NCBI RefSeq assembly: GCF_051020975.1
Contig: NC_135035.1
Span: 2,170,001 to 2,234,000, forward strand
Length of the DNA: 64,000 nucleotides
Direction: 5' to 3'
From: Osmia lignaria lignaria
Lineage: Eukaryota; Arthropoda; Insecta; Hymenoptera; Megachilidae
Shown: positions 17,163-32,465 of the stretch, in pieces
Numbering within the stretch: position 1 is the stretch's first letter
Layout: every line of letters starts with the position of its first letter
Made by a program: the position numbers and the translations under genes
The notes under the pieces: generated by a model
Seen by the model: only the letters and a program-made list of their open reading frames with translations
What the model was told of the DNA's origin: nothing
Databases searched by the model: none

Positions 17163-19552
17163 TACTGATTCATTCCCACAGATCAATGTACATTTAACAA
17201 CAATATCATTTTTACTATTTGTACAGTAGATATAATGTCATATTCAGATTCATTCCCGCAGATCAAAGTACATTTAATAACAATATCATTAGTACTACAT
17301 CTACATTCGATATAATGTAATATACTGATTCCTTCCCACAGATCAATGTACATTTAATAACAATATCATTGGTACCATATCTACATTCGATACAATGTAA
17401 CATAATGATTCATTCCCACAGATCAATCTACATTTAATAACAATATCATTATTACCATCTCTACATTAGATATAATGTCATTTACAGATTCATTCCCACA
17501 GATCAATGTACATTTAATACCAATATCATTAGTACTATATCTACGTTAGATATGTAATGTACAATTAATAGCAATATTATTATTACCATATCTACATTAG
17601 ATATAATGTAATGTACTGATTCATTCCCATAGATCAATGTACATTTAATAACAATATCGTTAGTACTATACCTACATTAAATATGTAATGTAGATTTAAT
17701 AACAATATCATTATTACTATATCTACAATAGATATAATGTCCTGTACAGATTCATTCCAACAGATCAATGTACATTTAATCACAATATCATTAGTACTAT
17801 ATCTACATTCGATATAATGTAATCTACTTATTCGTTCCCACAGATCAATGTACATATAATACCAATATCATTAGTACTATATCTACATTAGATATCTACA
17901 TTAGATATGTAATGTAGAATTAATAACAATATTATGATTACTATATCTAAATTTCATATAATGTAATATACTGATTCATTCCCACAGATCAATGTACATT
18001 TAATAACAGTATCATTATTTCTATATCTACACTAGATATAATGTCATATACAGATTCATTCCAACAGATCAATTTACATTTAATCACAATATCGTTAGTA
18101 CTATATCTACATTAAGTATGAAATGTAGATTTAATAACAATATGTTTATTACCATATCTACATTAGATATAATGTAATATGCTGATTCCTTCCCACAGAT
18201 CAATGTACATTTCATACCAATATCATTAGTACTATATCTACATTAGATATGTAATGTACAATTAATAACAATATTATTATTATCATATCAACATTAGATA
18301 TAATGTAATATACTGATTACTACAGACAGATCAATGTAAATTTAATAACAATATCATTAACACATATCTACATTCGATATAACGTAATATACTGATTCAT
18401 TCCCGCAGATCAATGTACATTTAATAACAATAACATTATTACTATATGTACAATATATGTAATGCCATATTCAGATTCATTCCCGCAGATCAAAGTACAT
18501 TTAATAACAATATCATTAGTACTACATCTACATTCGATATAATGTAATATACTGATTCCTTCCCACAGATCAATGTACATTTAATAACAATATCATTGGT
18601 ACCATATCTACATTCGATACAATGTAACATAATGATTCATTCCCACAGATCAATCTACATTTAATAACAATATCATTATTACCATCTCTACATTAGATAT
18701 AATGTCATTTACAGATTCATTCCCACAGATCAATGTACATTTAATACCAATATCATTAGTACTATATCTACGTTAGATATGTAATGTACAATTAATAGCA
18801 ATATTATTATTACCATATCTACATTAGATATAATGTAATATACTGATTCCTTCCCACAGATCAATGGACATTTAATAACAATATCATTAGTACTATACCA
18901 ACATTAAATATGTAACGTAGATTTAATAACAATATCATTATTACCATGTCTACATTAGATATAATGTAATATACTGATTCCTTCCCACAGATCAATGTAC
19001 ACTTAATAACAGTATCATTATTTCTATATCTACACTAGATATAATGTCATATACAGATTCATTCCAACAGATCAATTTACATTTAATCACAATATCGTTA
19101 GTAGTATATCTACATTAAGTATGAAATGTAGATTTAATAACAATATGTTTATTACCATATCTACATTAGATATAATGTAATATGCTGATTCCTTCCCACA
19201 GATCAATGTACATTTCATACCAATATCATTAGTACTATATCTACATTAGATATGTAATGTACAATTAATAACAATATTATTATTATCATATCAACATTAG
19301 ATATAATGTAATATACTGATTACTACCGACAGATCAATGTAAATTTAATAACAATATCATTAACACATATCTACATTCGATATAACGTAATATACTGATT
19401 CATTCCCGCAGATCAATGTACATTTAATAACAATAACATTATTACTATATGTACAATATATGTAATGTCATGTACAGATTCATTCAAACAGATCAATGTA
19501 CATTTAATCACAATATCATTAGTACTATATCTACATTCGATATAATGTAATA
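17163..19552 (+). repeat. 2,390-bp higher-order repeat in array B, copy 1
   Basis: Identical in monomer order to 19,553-21,942 at a constant 2,390-bp offset. Only isolated substitutions are visible (for example ATGTAACATAATG here and ATGTGACATAATG in the next two copies). The low divergence indicates very recent amplification or homogenisation. The unit is a mosaic of full and 51-bp monomers. Confidence 0.9.
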
Positions 19553-21942
19553 TACTGATTCATTCCCACAGATCAATGTACATTTAACAACAATATCATT
19601 TTTACTATTTGTACAGTAGATATAATGTCATATTCAGATTCATTCCCGCAGATCAAAGTACATTTAATAACAATATCATTAGTACTACATCTACATTCGA
19701 TATAATGTAATATACTGATTCCTTCCCACAGATCAATGTACATTTAATAACAATATCATTGGTACCATATCTACATTCGATACAATGTGACATAATGATT
19801 CATTCCCACAGATCAATCTACATTTAATAACAATATCATTATTACCATCTCTACATTAGATATAATGTCATTTACAGATTCATTCCCACAGATCAATGTA
19901 CATTTAATACCAATATCATTAGTACTATATCTACGTTAGATATGTAATGTACAATTAATAGCAATATTATTATTACCATATCTACATTAGATATAATGTA
20001 ATGTACTGATTCATTCCCATAGATCAATGTACATTTAATAACAATATCGTTAGTACTATACCTACATTAAATATGTAATGTAGATTTAATAACAATATCA
20101 TTATTACTATATCTACAATAGATATAATGTCCTGTACAGATTCATTCCAACAGATCAATGTACATTTAATCACAATATCATTAGTACTATATCTACATTC
20201 GATATAATGTAATCTACTTATTCGTTCCCACAGATCAATGTACATATAATACCAATATCATTAGTACTATATCTACATTAGATATCTACATTAGATATGT
20301 AATGTAGAATTAATAACAATATTATGATTACTATATCTAAATTTCATATAATGTAATATACTGATTCATTCCCACAGATCAATGTACATTTAATAACAGT
20401 ATCATTATTTCTATATCTACACTAGATATAATGTCATATACAGATTCATTCCAACAGATCAATTTACATTTAATCACAATATCGTTAGTACTATATCTAC
20501 ATTAAGTATGAAATGTAGATTTAATAACAATATGTTTATTACCATATCTACATTAGATATAATGTAATATGCTGATTCCTTCCCACAGATCAATGTACAT
20601 TTCATACCAATATCATTAGTACTATATCTACATTAGATATGTAATGTACAATTAATAACAATATTATTATTATCATATCAACATTAGATATAATGTAATA
20701 TACTGATTACTACAGACAGATCAATGTAAATTTAATAACAATATCATTAACACATATCTACATTCGATATAACGTAATATACTGATTCATTCCCGCAGAT
20801 CAATGTACATTTAATAACAATAACATTATTACTATATGTACAATATATGTAATGCCATATTCAGATTCATTCCCGCAGATCAAAGTACATTTAATAACAA
20901 TATCATTAGTACTACATCTACATTCGATATAATGTAATATACTGATTCCTTCCCACAGATCAATGTACATTTAATAACAATATCATTGGTACCATATCTA
21001 CATTCGATACAATGTAACATAATGATTCATTCCCACAGATCAATCTACATTTAATAACAATATCATTATTACCATCTCTACATTAGATATAATGTCATTT
21101 ACAGATTCATTCCCACAGATCAATGTACATTTAATACCAATATCATTAGTACTATATCTACGTTAGATATGTAATGTACAATTAATAGCAATATTATTAT
21201 TACCATATCTACATTAGATATAATGTAATATACTGATTCCTTCCCACAGATCAATGGACATTTAATAACAATATCATTAGTACTATACCAACATTAAATA
21301 TGTAACGTAGATTTAATAACAATATCATTATTACCATGTCTACATTAGATATAATGTAATATACTGATTCCTTCCCACAGATCAATGTACACTTAATAAC
21401 AGTATCATTATTTCTATATCTACACTAGATATAATGTCATATACAGATTCATTCCAACAGATCAATTTACATTTAATCACAATATCGTTAGTAGTATATC
21501 TACATTAAGTATGAAATGTAGATTTAATAACAATATGTTTATTACCATATCTACATTAGATATAATGTAATATGCTGATTCCTTCCCACAGATCAATGTA
21601 CATTTCATACCAATATCATTAGTACTATATCTACATTAGATATGTAATGTACAATTAATAACAATATTATTATTATCATATCAACATTAGATATAATGTA
21701 ATATACTGATTACTACCGACAGATCAATGTAAATTTAATAACAATATCATTAACACATATCTACATTCGATATAACGTAATATACTGATTCATTCCCGCA
21801 GATCAATGTACATTTAATAACAATAACATTATTACTATATGTACAATATATGTAATGTCATGTACAGATTCATTCAAACAGATCAATGTACATTTAATCA
21901 CAATATCATTAGTACTATATCTACATTCGATATAATGTAATA
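19553..21942 (+). repeat. 2,390-bp higher-order repeat in array B, copy 2
   Basis: Direct neighbour of copy 1, with every landmark shifted by exactly 2,390 bp. Examples are TAATGCCATATTCAG at about 18,460 and 20,850, and TAATGTCATGTACAG at about 19,458 and 21,848. It shares the GTGACATAATG variant with copy 3, so copies 2 and 3 are closest at that site. Confidence 0.9.
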
Positions 21943-22764
21943 TACTGATTCATTCCCACAGATCAATGTACATTTAACAACAATATCATTTTTACTATTT
22001 GTACAGTAGATATAATGTCATATTCAGATTCATTCCCGCAGATCAAAGTACATTTAATAACAATATCATTAGTACTACATCTACATTCGATATAATGTAA
22101 TATACTGATTCCTTCCCACAGATCAATGTACATTTAATAACAATATCATTGGTACCATATCTACATTCGATACAATGTGACATAATGATTCATTCCCACA
22201 GATCAATCTACATTTAATAACAATATCATTATTACCATCTCTACATTAGATATAATGTCATTTACAGATTCATTCCCACAGATCAATGTACATTTAATAC
22301 CAATATCATTAGTACTATATCTACGTTAGATATGTAATGTACAATTAATAGCAATATTATTATTACCATATCTACATTAGATATAATGTAATGTACTGAT
22401 TCATTCCCATAGATCAATGTACATTTAATAACAATATCATTAGTACTATACCTACATTAAATATGTAATGTAGATTTAATAACAATATCATTATTACTAT
22501 ATCTACAATAGATATAATGTCCTGTACAGATTCATTCCAACAGATCAATGTACATTTAATCACAATATCATTAGTACTATATCTACATTCGATATAATGT
22601 AATCTACTTATTCGTTCCCACAGATCAATGTACATATAATACCAATATCATTAGTACTATATCTACATTAGATATCTACATTAGATATGTAATGTAGAAT
22701 TAATAACAATATTATGATTACTATATCTAAATTTCATATAATGTAATATACTGATTCATTCCCA
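21943..22764 (+). repeat. 2,390-bp higher-order repeat in array B, partial copy 3
   Basis: Continues the 2,390-bp offset for about 820 bp. It then diverges at about 22,755-22,765, where CAGATCACAGTACATTTAATC replaces CAGATCAATGTACATTTAATA. The continuation (22,765-23,160) instead matches the sequence after 16,700, so the unit ends in a mosaic junction. Confidence 0.85.
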
Positions 22765-25548
22765 CAGATCACAGTACATTTAATCACAATATCATTAGTA
22801 CTATATCTGCATTACATATGTAATGTTCATTTAATATCATTATTACCATATCTACATTAGATATTATGTAATATACTCATTCCTTCCCACAGATCAATGT
22901 ACATTTAGTAACAATATCATTAGTACTATATCTGCATTAGATATGTAATGTACATTTAATACCAATATCATTAGTAGTATGTCTACATTAGATATGTAAT
23001 GTACGTTTAATAACAATATCATTATTACCATATCCACATTAGATATAAGGTAATCTACTGATTACTACACACAGATCAGTGTACATTTAATAAGAATATC
23101 ATTGGTACTATATCTACATTCGATATAATGCAATATACTGATTCATTCCCACAGATCAGTGTACACTTAATACCAATATCATTAGTACTATATCTACATT
23201 CGATATAATGTAATATACTGATTCATTCCGACAGATTAATGTACATTTAATAACAATATCATTATTACTATATCTACAATAGATATGTAATGTTCATTTA
23301 ATATGAATATCATTATTACCATACCTACAGTAGATATAATGTTATTTACAGATTCATTCCCACAGATCAATGTACCTTTAATAACAATATCATTAGTACT
23401 ATATCTACATTACATATGTAATGATCATTTAAAAACAATATCATTATTACCATATCTACATTAGATATGTAATGTACATTTAATACCAATATTATTAGTA
23501 GTATATCTACATTAGATATGTAATGTACATTTAATAACAGTATTATTATTATCATATCTACATTAGATATAATGTAATATACTGATTCATTCCCACAGAC
23601 CAATGTACATTTAATCACAATATCATTAGTACTATTCCTACATTAGATATGTAATGTAGATTTAATAACAATATCATTATTACCATATCTACATTAGATA
23701 TAATGCCATATACTGATTCCTTTCCACACATCAATGTAGATTTAATAACAATATCATTAGTACTATATCTACATTCGATATAATGTGATATACTTATTCG
23801 TTCCCACAGATCAATGTACATTTAATAACAATATCATTAGTACTATATCTACATTAGATATGTAATGTTCATTTAATAACAATATCATTAGTACTACATC
23901 TACATTCGATATAATGTAATATACTGATTCCTTCCCACAGATCAATGTACATTTGATAGCAATATCATTATTACTACATCCACATTAGATATGTAATGTA
24001 CATTTAATATGAATATCATTGGTACTATATCTACATTCGATATAATGTATTATACCGATTCCTTCCCATAGATCAATGTACATCTAATACCAATATCATT
24101 AGTACCATATCTACATTCGACATAATGTAATATACTGATTCCTCCCGACAGATCAATGTTCATTTGATAATAATATCATTAGTACTATATCTACATTGGA
24201 TATAATGTCATATACTGATTCATTCCCACAGATCAATGTAGATATAATACCTATATCATTAGTACTATATCTACGTTAGATATGTAATGTACAATTAATA
24301 GCAATATTATTATTACCATATCTACATTAGATATAATGTAATATACTGATTCATTCCCATAGATCAATGTACATTTAATAACAATATCATTAGTACTATA
24401 CCTACATTAAATATGTAATGTAGATTTAATAACAATATCATTATTACTATATCTACAATAGATATAATGTCCTGTACAGATTCATTCCAACAGATCAATG
24501 TACATTTAATCACAATATCATTAGTACTATATCTACATTCGATATAATGTAATCTACTTATTCGTTCCCACAGATCAATGTACATATAATACCAATATCA
24601 TTAGTACTATATCTACATTAGATATCTACATTAGATATGTAATGTAGAATTAATAACAATATTATGATTACCATATCTAAATTTCATATAATGTAATACA
24701 CTGATTCATTCCCACAGATCAAAGTACATTTAATCACAATATCATTAGTACTATATCTACATTAGATATGTAATGTTCATTTAATATCATTATTACCATA
24801 TCTACATTAGATATTATGTAATATACTCATTCCTTCCCACAGATCAATGTACATTTAATAACAATATCATTAGTACTATATCTGCATTAGATATGTAATG
24901 TACATTTAATACCAATATCATTAGTAGTATATCTACATTAGATATGTAATGTATGTTTAATAACAATATCATTATTACCATATCCACATTAGATATAAGG
25001 TAATCTACTGATTACTACACACAGATCAGTGTACAATTAATAACAATGTCATTAGTACTACATCTACATTCGATATTATTTAATATACTGATTTATTCCC
25101 ACAGATCAATGTACATTTAATAACAATATCATTATTACCATATCTACATTAGATATTATGTAATATACTGATTCCTTCCCACAGATCAATGTACATTTAA
25201 TACCAATATCATTAGTACTATATCTACATTAGATATAAGGTAATCTACTGATTACTACACACAGATCAGTGTACAATTAATAACAATGTCATTAGTACTA
25301 CATCTACATTCGATATTATTTAATATACTGATTTATTCCCACAGATCAATGTACATTTAATAACAATATCATTATTACCATATCTACATTAGATATTATG
25401 TAATATACTGATTCCTTCCCACAGATCAATGTACATTTAATACCAATATCATTAGTACTATATCTACATTAGATATGTAATGTACAATTAATAACAATAT
25501 TATTATTACCATATCTACATTAGATATAATGTAATATACTGATTCCTT

Positions 25549-28500
25549 CCCACAGATCAATGTACATTTAATAACAACATCATTCGTACTATATCTGCAT
25601 TGGATATAATGTAATATACTGATCCCTTCCCACAGGTCAATGTAAATACTATAGCAAAATCGTTATTACTATATCTACATTACGTATAATGTAATGTATT
25701 TACTACGTCCTGCAGATCATTGTACATTTAATAACATCATTAATGCTATAGCTAAATTGGATATGATGTAATATACTCTCCCCTTCCCACAGATCAAGGT
25801 GCCTACATTTAATAACAATATCATTATTACTACATCTACATTAGATATGAAGTAATATACTGATCCCTGCCCACAGTTCAATGTACCTATATTTAATAAT
25901 AATATCATTAGTACAATATCCACATCATATATAATGTAATATACTGATTCCTTCCCACAGATCAATGTACATTAACAACAACATCATTCATGCTATAGCT
26001 AAATTGGATATAATGTAATATACTGATCCCTGCCCACAGATCAATGTACCTACATTTAATAACAATATCATTAGTACTATATCTACATTAGATATAATGT
26101 AATATACAGATCCCTGCCCATAGTTCAATGTAACTATATTTAATAACAATATCATTAGTACTATATCCACATCACATATAATGTAATATACTGATTCCTT
26201 GCCACAAATCAATGTACATTTAATAACAACATTATGCATACTATATCTACACTAGGTATAATGTAACATAGTGATTACATCCCACAGATCAATGTACACA
26301 TAACAACAACATCATTCATACTATATCTACATGAGATATAATGTTATATACTAATCCCTGCCCACAGATCAATGTATATTTAATAGCGATATCATTATTA
26401 CTATATCTACATTAGATATAATGTTATATACTGATCCCTGCCCACAGTTCAATGTACCTATACTTAATAACAATATCATTAGTACTATATCCACATCACA
26501 TATAATGTAATATACTGATTCCTTCCCACAGATCAACGTAGATTTAATAACAACATCATTCATACTATATCAACACTAGGTATAATGTAATATAGTGATT
26601 ACATCCCACAGATCAAGGTACATTTAATAACAACATCGTTCATACTATATCTACATTGGATATAATGTAATATACTGATCCCTTCCCACAGATCAATGTA
26701 CTTTTAGTAACACCATCATTCATACTATATCTACACTAGATATAATGTAATATACTGATTCCTTCCCACAGATCAATGTACATTTAATAACAACATCATT
26801 CGTACTATATCTGCATTGGATATAATGTAATATACTGATCCCTTCCCACAGGTCAATGTACATACTATAGCAAAATCGTTATTACTATATCTACATTACG
26901 TATAATGTAATGTATTTACTACGTCCTGCAGATCATTGTACATTTAATAACATCATTAATGCTATAGCTAAATTGGATATGATGTAATATACTCTCCCCT
27001 TCCCACAGATCAAGGTGCCTACATTTAATAACAATATCATTATTACTACATCTACATTAGATATGAAGTAATATACTGATCCCTGCCCACAGTTCAATGT
27101 ACCTATATTTAATAATAATATCATTAGTACTATATCCACATCATATATAATGTAATATACTGATTCCTTCCCACAGATCAATGTACATTAACAACAACAT
27201 CATTCATGCTATAGCTAAATTGGATATAATGTAATATACTGATCCCTGCCCACAGATCAATGTACCTACATTTAATAACAATATCATTAGTACTATATCT
27301 ACATTAGATATAATGTAATATACAGATCCCTGCCCATAGTTCAATGTAACTATATTTAATAACAATATCATTAGTACTATATCCACATCACATATAATGT
27401 AATATACTGATTCCATCCCACAAATCAATGTACATTTAATAACAACATTATTCATACTATATCTACACTAGGTATAATGTAACATAGTGATTACATCCCA
27501 CAGATCAATGTACACATAACAACAACATCATTCATACTATATCTACATGAGATATAATGTTATATACTAATCCCTGCCCACAGATCAATGTATATTTAAT
27601 AGCGATATCATTATTACTATATCTACATTAGATATAATGTTATATACTGATCCCTGCCCACAGTTCAATGTACCTATACTTAATAACAATATCATTAGTA
27701 CTATATCCACATCACATATAATGTAATATACTGATTCCTTCCCACTGATCAACGTAGATTTAATAACAACATCATTCATACTATATCAACACTAGGTATA
27801 ATGTAATATAGTGATTACATCCCACAGATCAAGGTACATTTAATAACAACATCATTCATACTATATCTACACTGGATATAATGTATTATACTGATCCCTT
27901 CCCGCAGACTAATGTACATATAATAGCAAAATCGTTATTTCTATATCTACATTAGGTATAATGTAATGTAGTGACTACATCCCAGAGCTCATTTTACATT
28001 TAATAAAAACATCATTCATGGTATAGCTAAATTGGATATAATGTAATATACTGATCCATTCCCACAGATCAAGGTACCTACATTTAATAACAATATCATT
28101 ATTACTACATCTACATTAGATATAAACTAATATACTGATCCCTGCCCACAGTTCAATGTACCTATACTTAATAACAATATCATTGGTACTATATCCACAT
28201 CATATGTAATGTAATATACTGATTCCTTCCCTCAGATCAACGTAGATTTAATAACAGCATCATTCATACTATGTCTACATTGGATATAATGTAATATACT
28301 GATTCCTTCCCACAGATCAATGTACATTTAACAACAGCATCATTCACACTACGTCTACATTGGATATAATGTAATATACTGATCCCTTCTCACAGGTCAA
28401 TGTACATACAATAGCAAAATCGTTATTACTATATCTACATTACGTATAATGTAATCTAGTGACTACATCCCACAGATCATTGTACGTTTAATAACACCAT

Positions 28501-31500
28501 CATTCATGCTATAGCTAAATAGGATGTACTGTAATATACTGATCCCTTCCCACAGATCAAGGTATCTACATTTAATAACAATATCATTATTACTACATCT
28601 ACATTAGATATAAAGTAATATACTGATCCCTGCCCACAGTTCAATGTACCTATACTTAATAACAATATCATTGGTACTATATCCACATCATATGTAATGT
28701 AATATACTGATTCCTTCCCTCAGATCAACGTAGATTTAATAACAACATCATTCATACTATATCAGCACTAGGTATAATGTAATATAGTGATTACATCCCA
28801 CAGATCAAGGTACATTTAATAACCACATCGTTCATACTATATCTACATTGGATATAATGTAATATACTGATCCCTTCCCACAGATCAATGTACATTTAGT
28901 AACACCATCATTCATACTATATCTACACTGGATATAATACAATATACGGATTCCTCCCCACAGATCAATGTACATTTCATAACAACATCATTCATGCTAT
29001 ATCTACATTGGATATAATGTAATATACTGATCCCTTCCCATACGTCAATGTACATATAATAGCAAAATCGTTATTACTATATCTACATTAGGTATAATGT
29101 AATATACTGATCCCTGCTCACAGATCAATGTACCTATATTTAACAACAATATCCTTAGTACTATATCTACACTAGATATAATGCAATATACGGATTCCTT
29201 CCCACAGATCAATGTACATTTATTAACAACATCATTCATACTATATCTGCATTGGATATAATGTAATATACTGATCCCTTCCCACAGGTCAATGTACATA
29301 CAATAGCAAAATCGTTATTACTATATCTACATTAGGTATAATGTAATGTATTTACTACATCCTACAGATCATTGTACATTTAATAACATCATTCATGCTA
29401 TAGCTAAATTGGATATAATGTAATATACTCACCCCTTCCCACAGATCAAGGTACCTACATTTAATAACAATATCATTATTACTACATCTACATTAGATAT
29501 AAAGTAATATACTGATCCCTGCCCACAGTTCAATGTACCTATATTTAATAATAATATCATTAGTACTACATCCACATCATATATAATGTAATATACTGAT
29601 TCCTTCCCACAGATCAATGTACATTAACAACAACATCATTCATGCTATAGCTAAATTGGAAATAATGTAATATACTGATCCCTGCCCACAGATCAATGTA
29701 CCTACATTTAATAACAATATCATTAGTACTATATCTACATTGGATATAATGTAATACACTGATACCTGCCCACAGTTCAATGTAACTATATTTCATAACA
29801 ATATCATTAGTACTATATCCACATCAAATATAATGTAATATACTGATTACTTCCTACAGATCAATGTACGTTTAACAACAGCATCATTCATACTATGTCT
29901 ACATTGGACATAATGTAATAATCTGATCCCTTCCCACAGATCAATGTACATATAATAACAATATCATTATTACTATAACTACACTCGATATAATGCAATA
30001 TACGGATTCCTTCCCACAGATCAATGTACATTTAATAACAACATCATTCATACTATATCTGCATTGGATGTAAGGTAATATACTGATCCCTTCCCACAGG
30101 TTAATGTACATACAATAGCAAAATCGTTATTACTATATCTACATTAGGTATAATGTATGTATTAACTACATCCTACAGATCATTGTACATTTAATAACGT
30201 CATTCATGCTATAGCTAAATTGGATATAATGTAATATACTGATCCTTTCCCACAGATCAAGGTAGCTACATTTAATAACATTATCATTAATACTATATCT
30301 ACATGAGATATAATGTTATATACTAATCCCTGCCCACAGATCAATGTATATTTAATAGCGATATCATTATTGCTATATCTACATTAGATATAATGTAATG
30401 TAGTGACTACATCCCACAGCTCATTTGACATTTAATAAAAACATCATTCATGGCATAGCTAAATTGGATATAATGTAATATACTGATTCCTTCCCACAGA
30501 TCAACGTAGATTTAATAACAACATCATTCATACTATATCAACACTAGGTATAATGTAATATAGTGATTACATCCCACAGATCAAGGTACATTTAATAACA
30601 ACATCGTTCATACTATATCTACATTGGATGTAATGTAATATACTGATACCTTCCCACAGATCAATGTACATTTAATAACACCATCATTCATACTATATCT
30701 ACACTGGATATAATACAATATACTGATCCCTTCCTACAGATCAAGGTATCTACATTTAACAACAATATCATAATTACTATATCTACACTAGATATAATGC
30801 AATATACGGATTCCTTCCCACAGATCAATGTACATTTAAAAACAACATCATTCATACTATATCTACATTAGGTATAATGTAATATAGTGATTACATCCCT
30901 CAGATCAATGTACATTTAATAGCGATATCATTATTACTATATCCACATTAGATATAATGTAATATACTGATCCCTGCCCACAGATCAACGTACATATAAT
31001 AGCAATATCATTATTACTATATCTATATTAGATATAATGTAATATACTGATCCCTGCCCACAGATCAATGTACCTACACTTAACAGCAATATCATTAGTA
31101 CTATATCCACATTACATATAATGTAATATACTGATCCCTGCCCACAGATCAATGTACTTACATTTAATAACAATATCATTAGTACTATATCCACATTACA
31201 TATAATGTAATATACTGATTGCTTCCCACAGATCAGTGTACCTACATTTCATAACAATATCAATATTACTATATCTACATGAGATATAATGTAATATACT
31301 AATCCCTGCCCACAGATCAATGTATATTTAATAGCGATATCATTATTACTATATCTACATTAGATATAATGTAATATACTGATCCCTGCTCACAGATCAA
31401 GGTACCTTCATTTAATAACAATATCATTAGTACTATATCTACATTACATCTAATGTAGTATACTGATTCCTTCCCACAGATCAATGTACATGTAATAAGA

Positions 31501-31517
31501 ATATCATTAGTACTATA
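25549..31517 (+). repeat. Satellite array A2, forward orientation
   Basis: A-type monomers resume at about 25,549. From 25,549 the sequence copies 11,815 onward (offset 13,734), then restarts as the same block at offset 14,950 from about 26,555. So the 11,815-12,830 segment exists three times in the window. After 29,718 the array is more diverged and lacks long matches elsewhere. It stops mid-monomer at about 31,517 (..TAGTACTATA followed by GCTTTCAAATTATAC). Confidence 0.94.
26555..29718 (+). repeat. 3.16-kb satellite block duplicated across array B, right copy
   Basis: Collinear with 11,605-14,768 at an offset of 14,950 bp with only a few differences seen. The match ends at about 29,718. 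There this copy continues as A-type sequence (ACAATATCATTAGTACTATA) while the left copy passes into array B (ACAATAACATTATTACTATA). Confidence 0.85.
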
Positions 31518-31971
31518 GCTTTCAAATTATACTACTTCAATTATAAAACTCTTTTATTTTTTATTTTTTTTTACTGAAACTTTTACTAGCGCATTGGTGA
31601 CATTTTTCTGATTAAAATGGTACCAAACACAATATAGTTTGAATGGGGCGAGGTTATGGGGCGCTGTGTAAAATCCAGGCGGGCCGCAGTCAAAACTTAG
31701 TGAAAAGGGACAATCTCAACATTCAGAATGAGAGAAGGACAGAATGACTATAGTGCGTCTCACTCAGCGTCCGGGCGATGTTGCCTTTTTCGCTTGCCTT
31801 CGCAGCACAGTTCAAGTGACGTAATCAAGCTAACGCTTGATTCTGACTACGATTCCAACTCGGCAGCCTTTCTACTTAGACGCCACCTTATAACTACTAG
31901 CTTAACTAAATTTGTCACGTAACTTGCTCTGTGGTATCCAGATAATGGCGGAACTCGTCTTTGGGAATGCT
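31518..31971. other. Start of island 1, unassigned
   Basis: Non-satellite sequence. It begins AT-rich with a T-run (about 31,553-31,571), then mixed composition with a GC-richer stretch (31,640-31,700). A 64-codon open frame at 31,728-31,922 has no recognisable domain and I do not support it as a gene. The stretch around 31,575-31,640 resembles the tail of a DNA transposon, but I could not assign it. Confidence 0.4.
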
Positions 31972-32291
31972 TTTACGGGAGTCGGTTATTCGTCCTTATA
32001 TGAAAAGATCTTGAGCTGAATAAGGGCTCATTCGAGAGAGGAAGGTTCAATGCAGGGCGGTCAACTCACCGTTTGAGTGACAAAGCTCTTTTAGTTGCCT
32101 AAAAATACTTCGATTTCGTAACTGCATTTTGTCGATTTTTTCTTCTACTTTCGACACTGATATTATTAAATATGGACATAATCTCGTTAAACCATGAGTT
32201 GACCGCCCTGCATTGGACCTTCCTCTTTCGAATGAGCCCTCACCCAGCCCTATGTGTTCTCATATAAGGACAAATAACCGATTCCCGTAAA
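31972..32291. repeat. Foldback inverted repeat, about 97-bp arms
   Basis: The left arm 31,972-32,068 (TTTACGGGAGTCGGTTATTC .. GGCGGTCAACTCA) is the imperfect reverse complement of 32,195-32,291 (TGAGTTGACCGCCCTGCATT .. CCGATTCCCGTAAA). The spacer is about 126 bp. No open frame spans it. This is the shape of a non-autonomous foldback or MITE-like element. I could not identify a target duplication or family. The next 174 bp (32,292-32,465) show nothing I recognise. Confidence 0.75.
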
Positions 32292-32465
32292 CCCATTAAT
32301 AGGCCCATATTTGCCGGTAATGTCACCTCGCTCCAGTACCCGTGTCTACCCCCTTAATATGTAATCAGATACTTCAGCATGCATATGCATTCAAATAGCA
32401 TACGAATTTGAATCGACGAACAATACCACTATCTACAGACTCCCAAAAGGAATGATATTGAAATA

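Larger units (their letters stand above)
14769..25548 (+). repeat. Satellite array B, mixed 80-bp and 51-bp monomers
   Basis: Same family and orientation as A1 but a distinct subfamily. The third segment is usually ATTCATTCCCACAG or ATTCCTTCCCACAG, and the middle block is CATTAGTACTATATC or CATTATTACCATATC. Many monomers are 51 bp, running TACATTAGATATGTAATGTA then CATTTAATAACAATATC. They lack about 29 bp spanning the CTGATTC..CCCACAGATC segment. A full plus a short monomer gives dimers of about 131 bp. The transition from A1 lies at about 14,769, and that to A2 at about 25,549, where AACAACATCATTC monomers resume. Confidence 0.95.

Noticed and set aside
279..31194. Dozens of 60-93 codon open frames on the minus strand with recurrent motifs such as GKESVYYI and NVDIVIMILLLN
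   Set aside because: They are translations of the satellite. Start and stop positions follow monomer periodicity, the same repeat gives different frames along the array, and there is no promoter or codon signal.
1..31517. Regular repeats of about 80 bp as a CRISPR-like array
   Set aside because: Monomers are contiguous with no unique spacers, in a eukaryotic TE-rich context. This is satellite DNA.
31575..31640. Possible pogo/Tigger or jerky-type transposon end
   Set aside because: Only a vague resemblance by memory, with no terminal repeat pair or coding remnant to support it.
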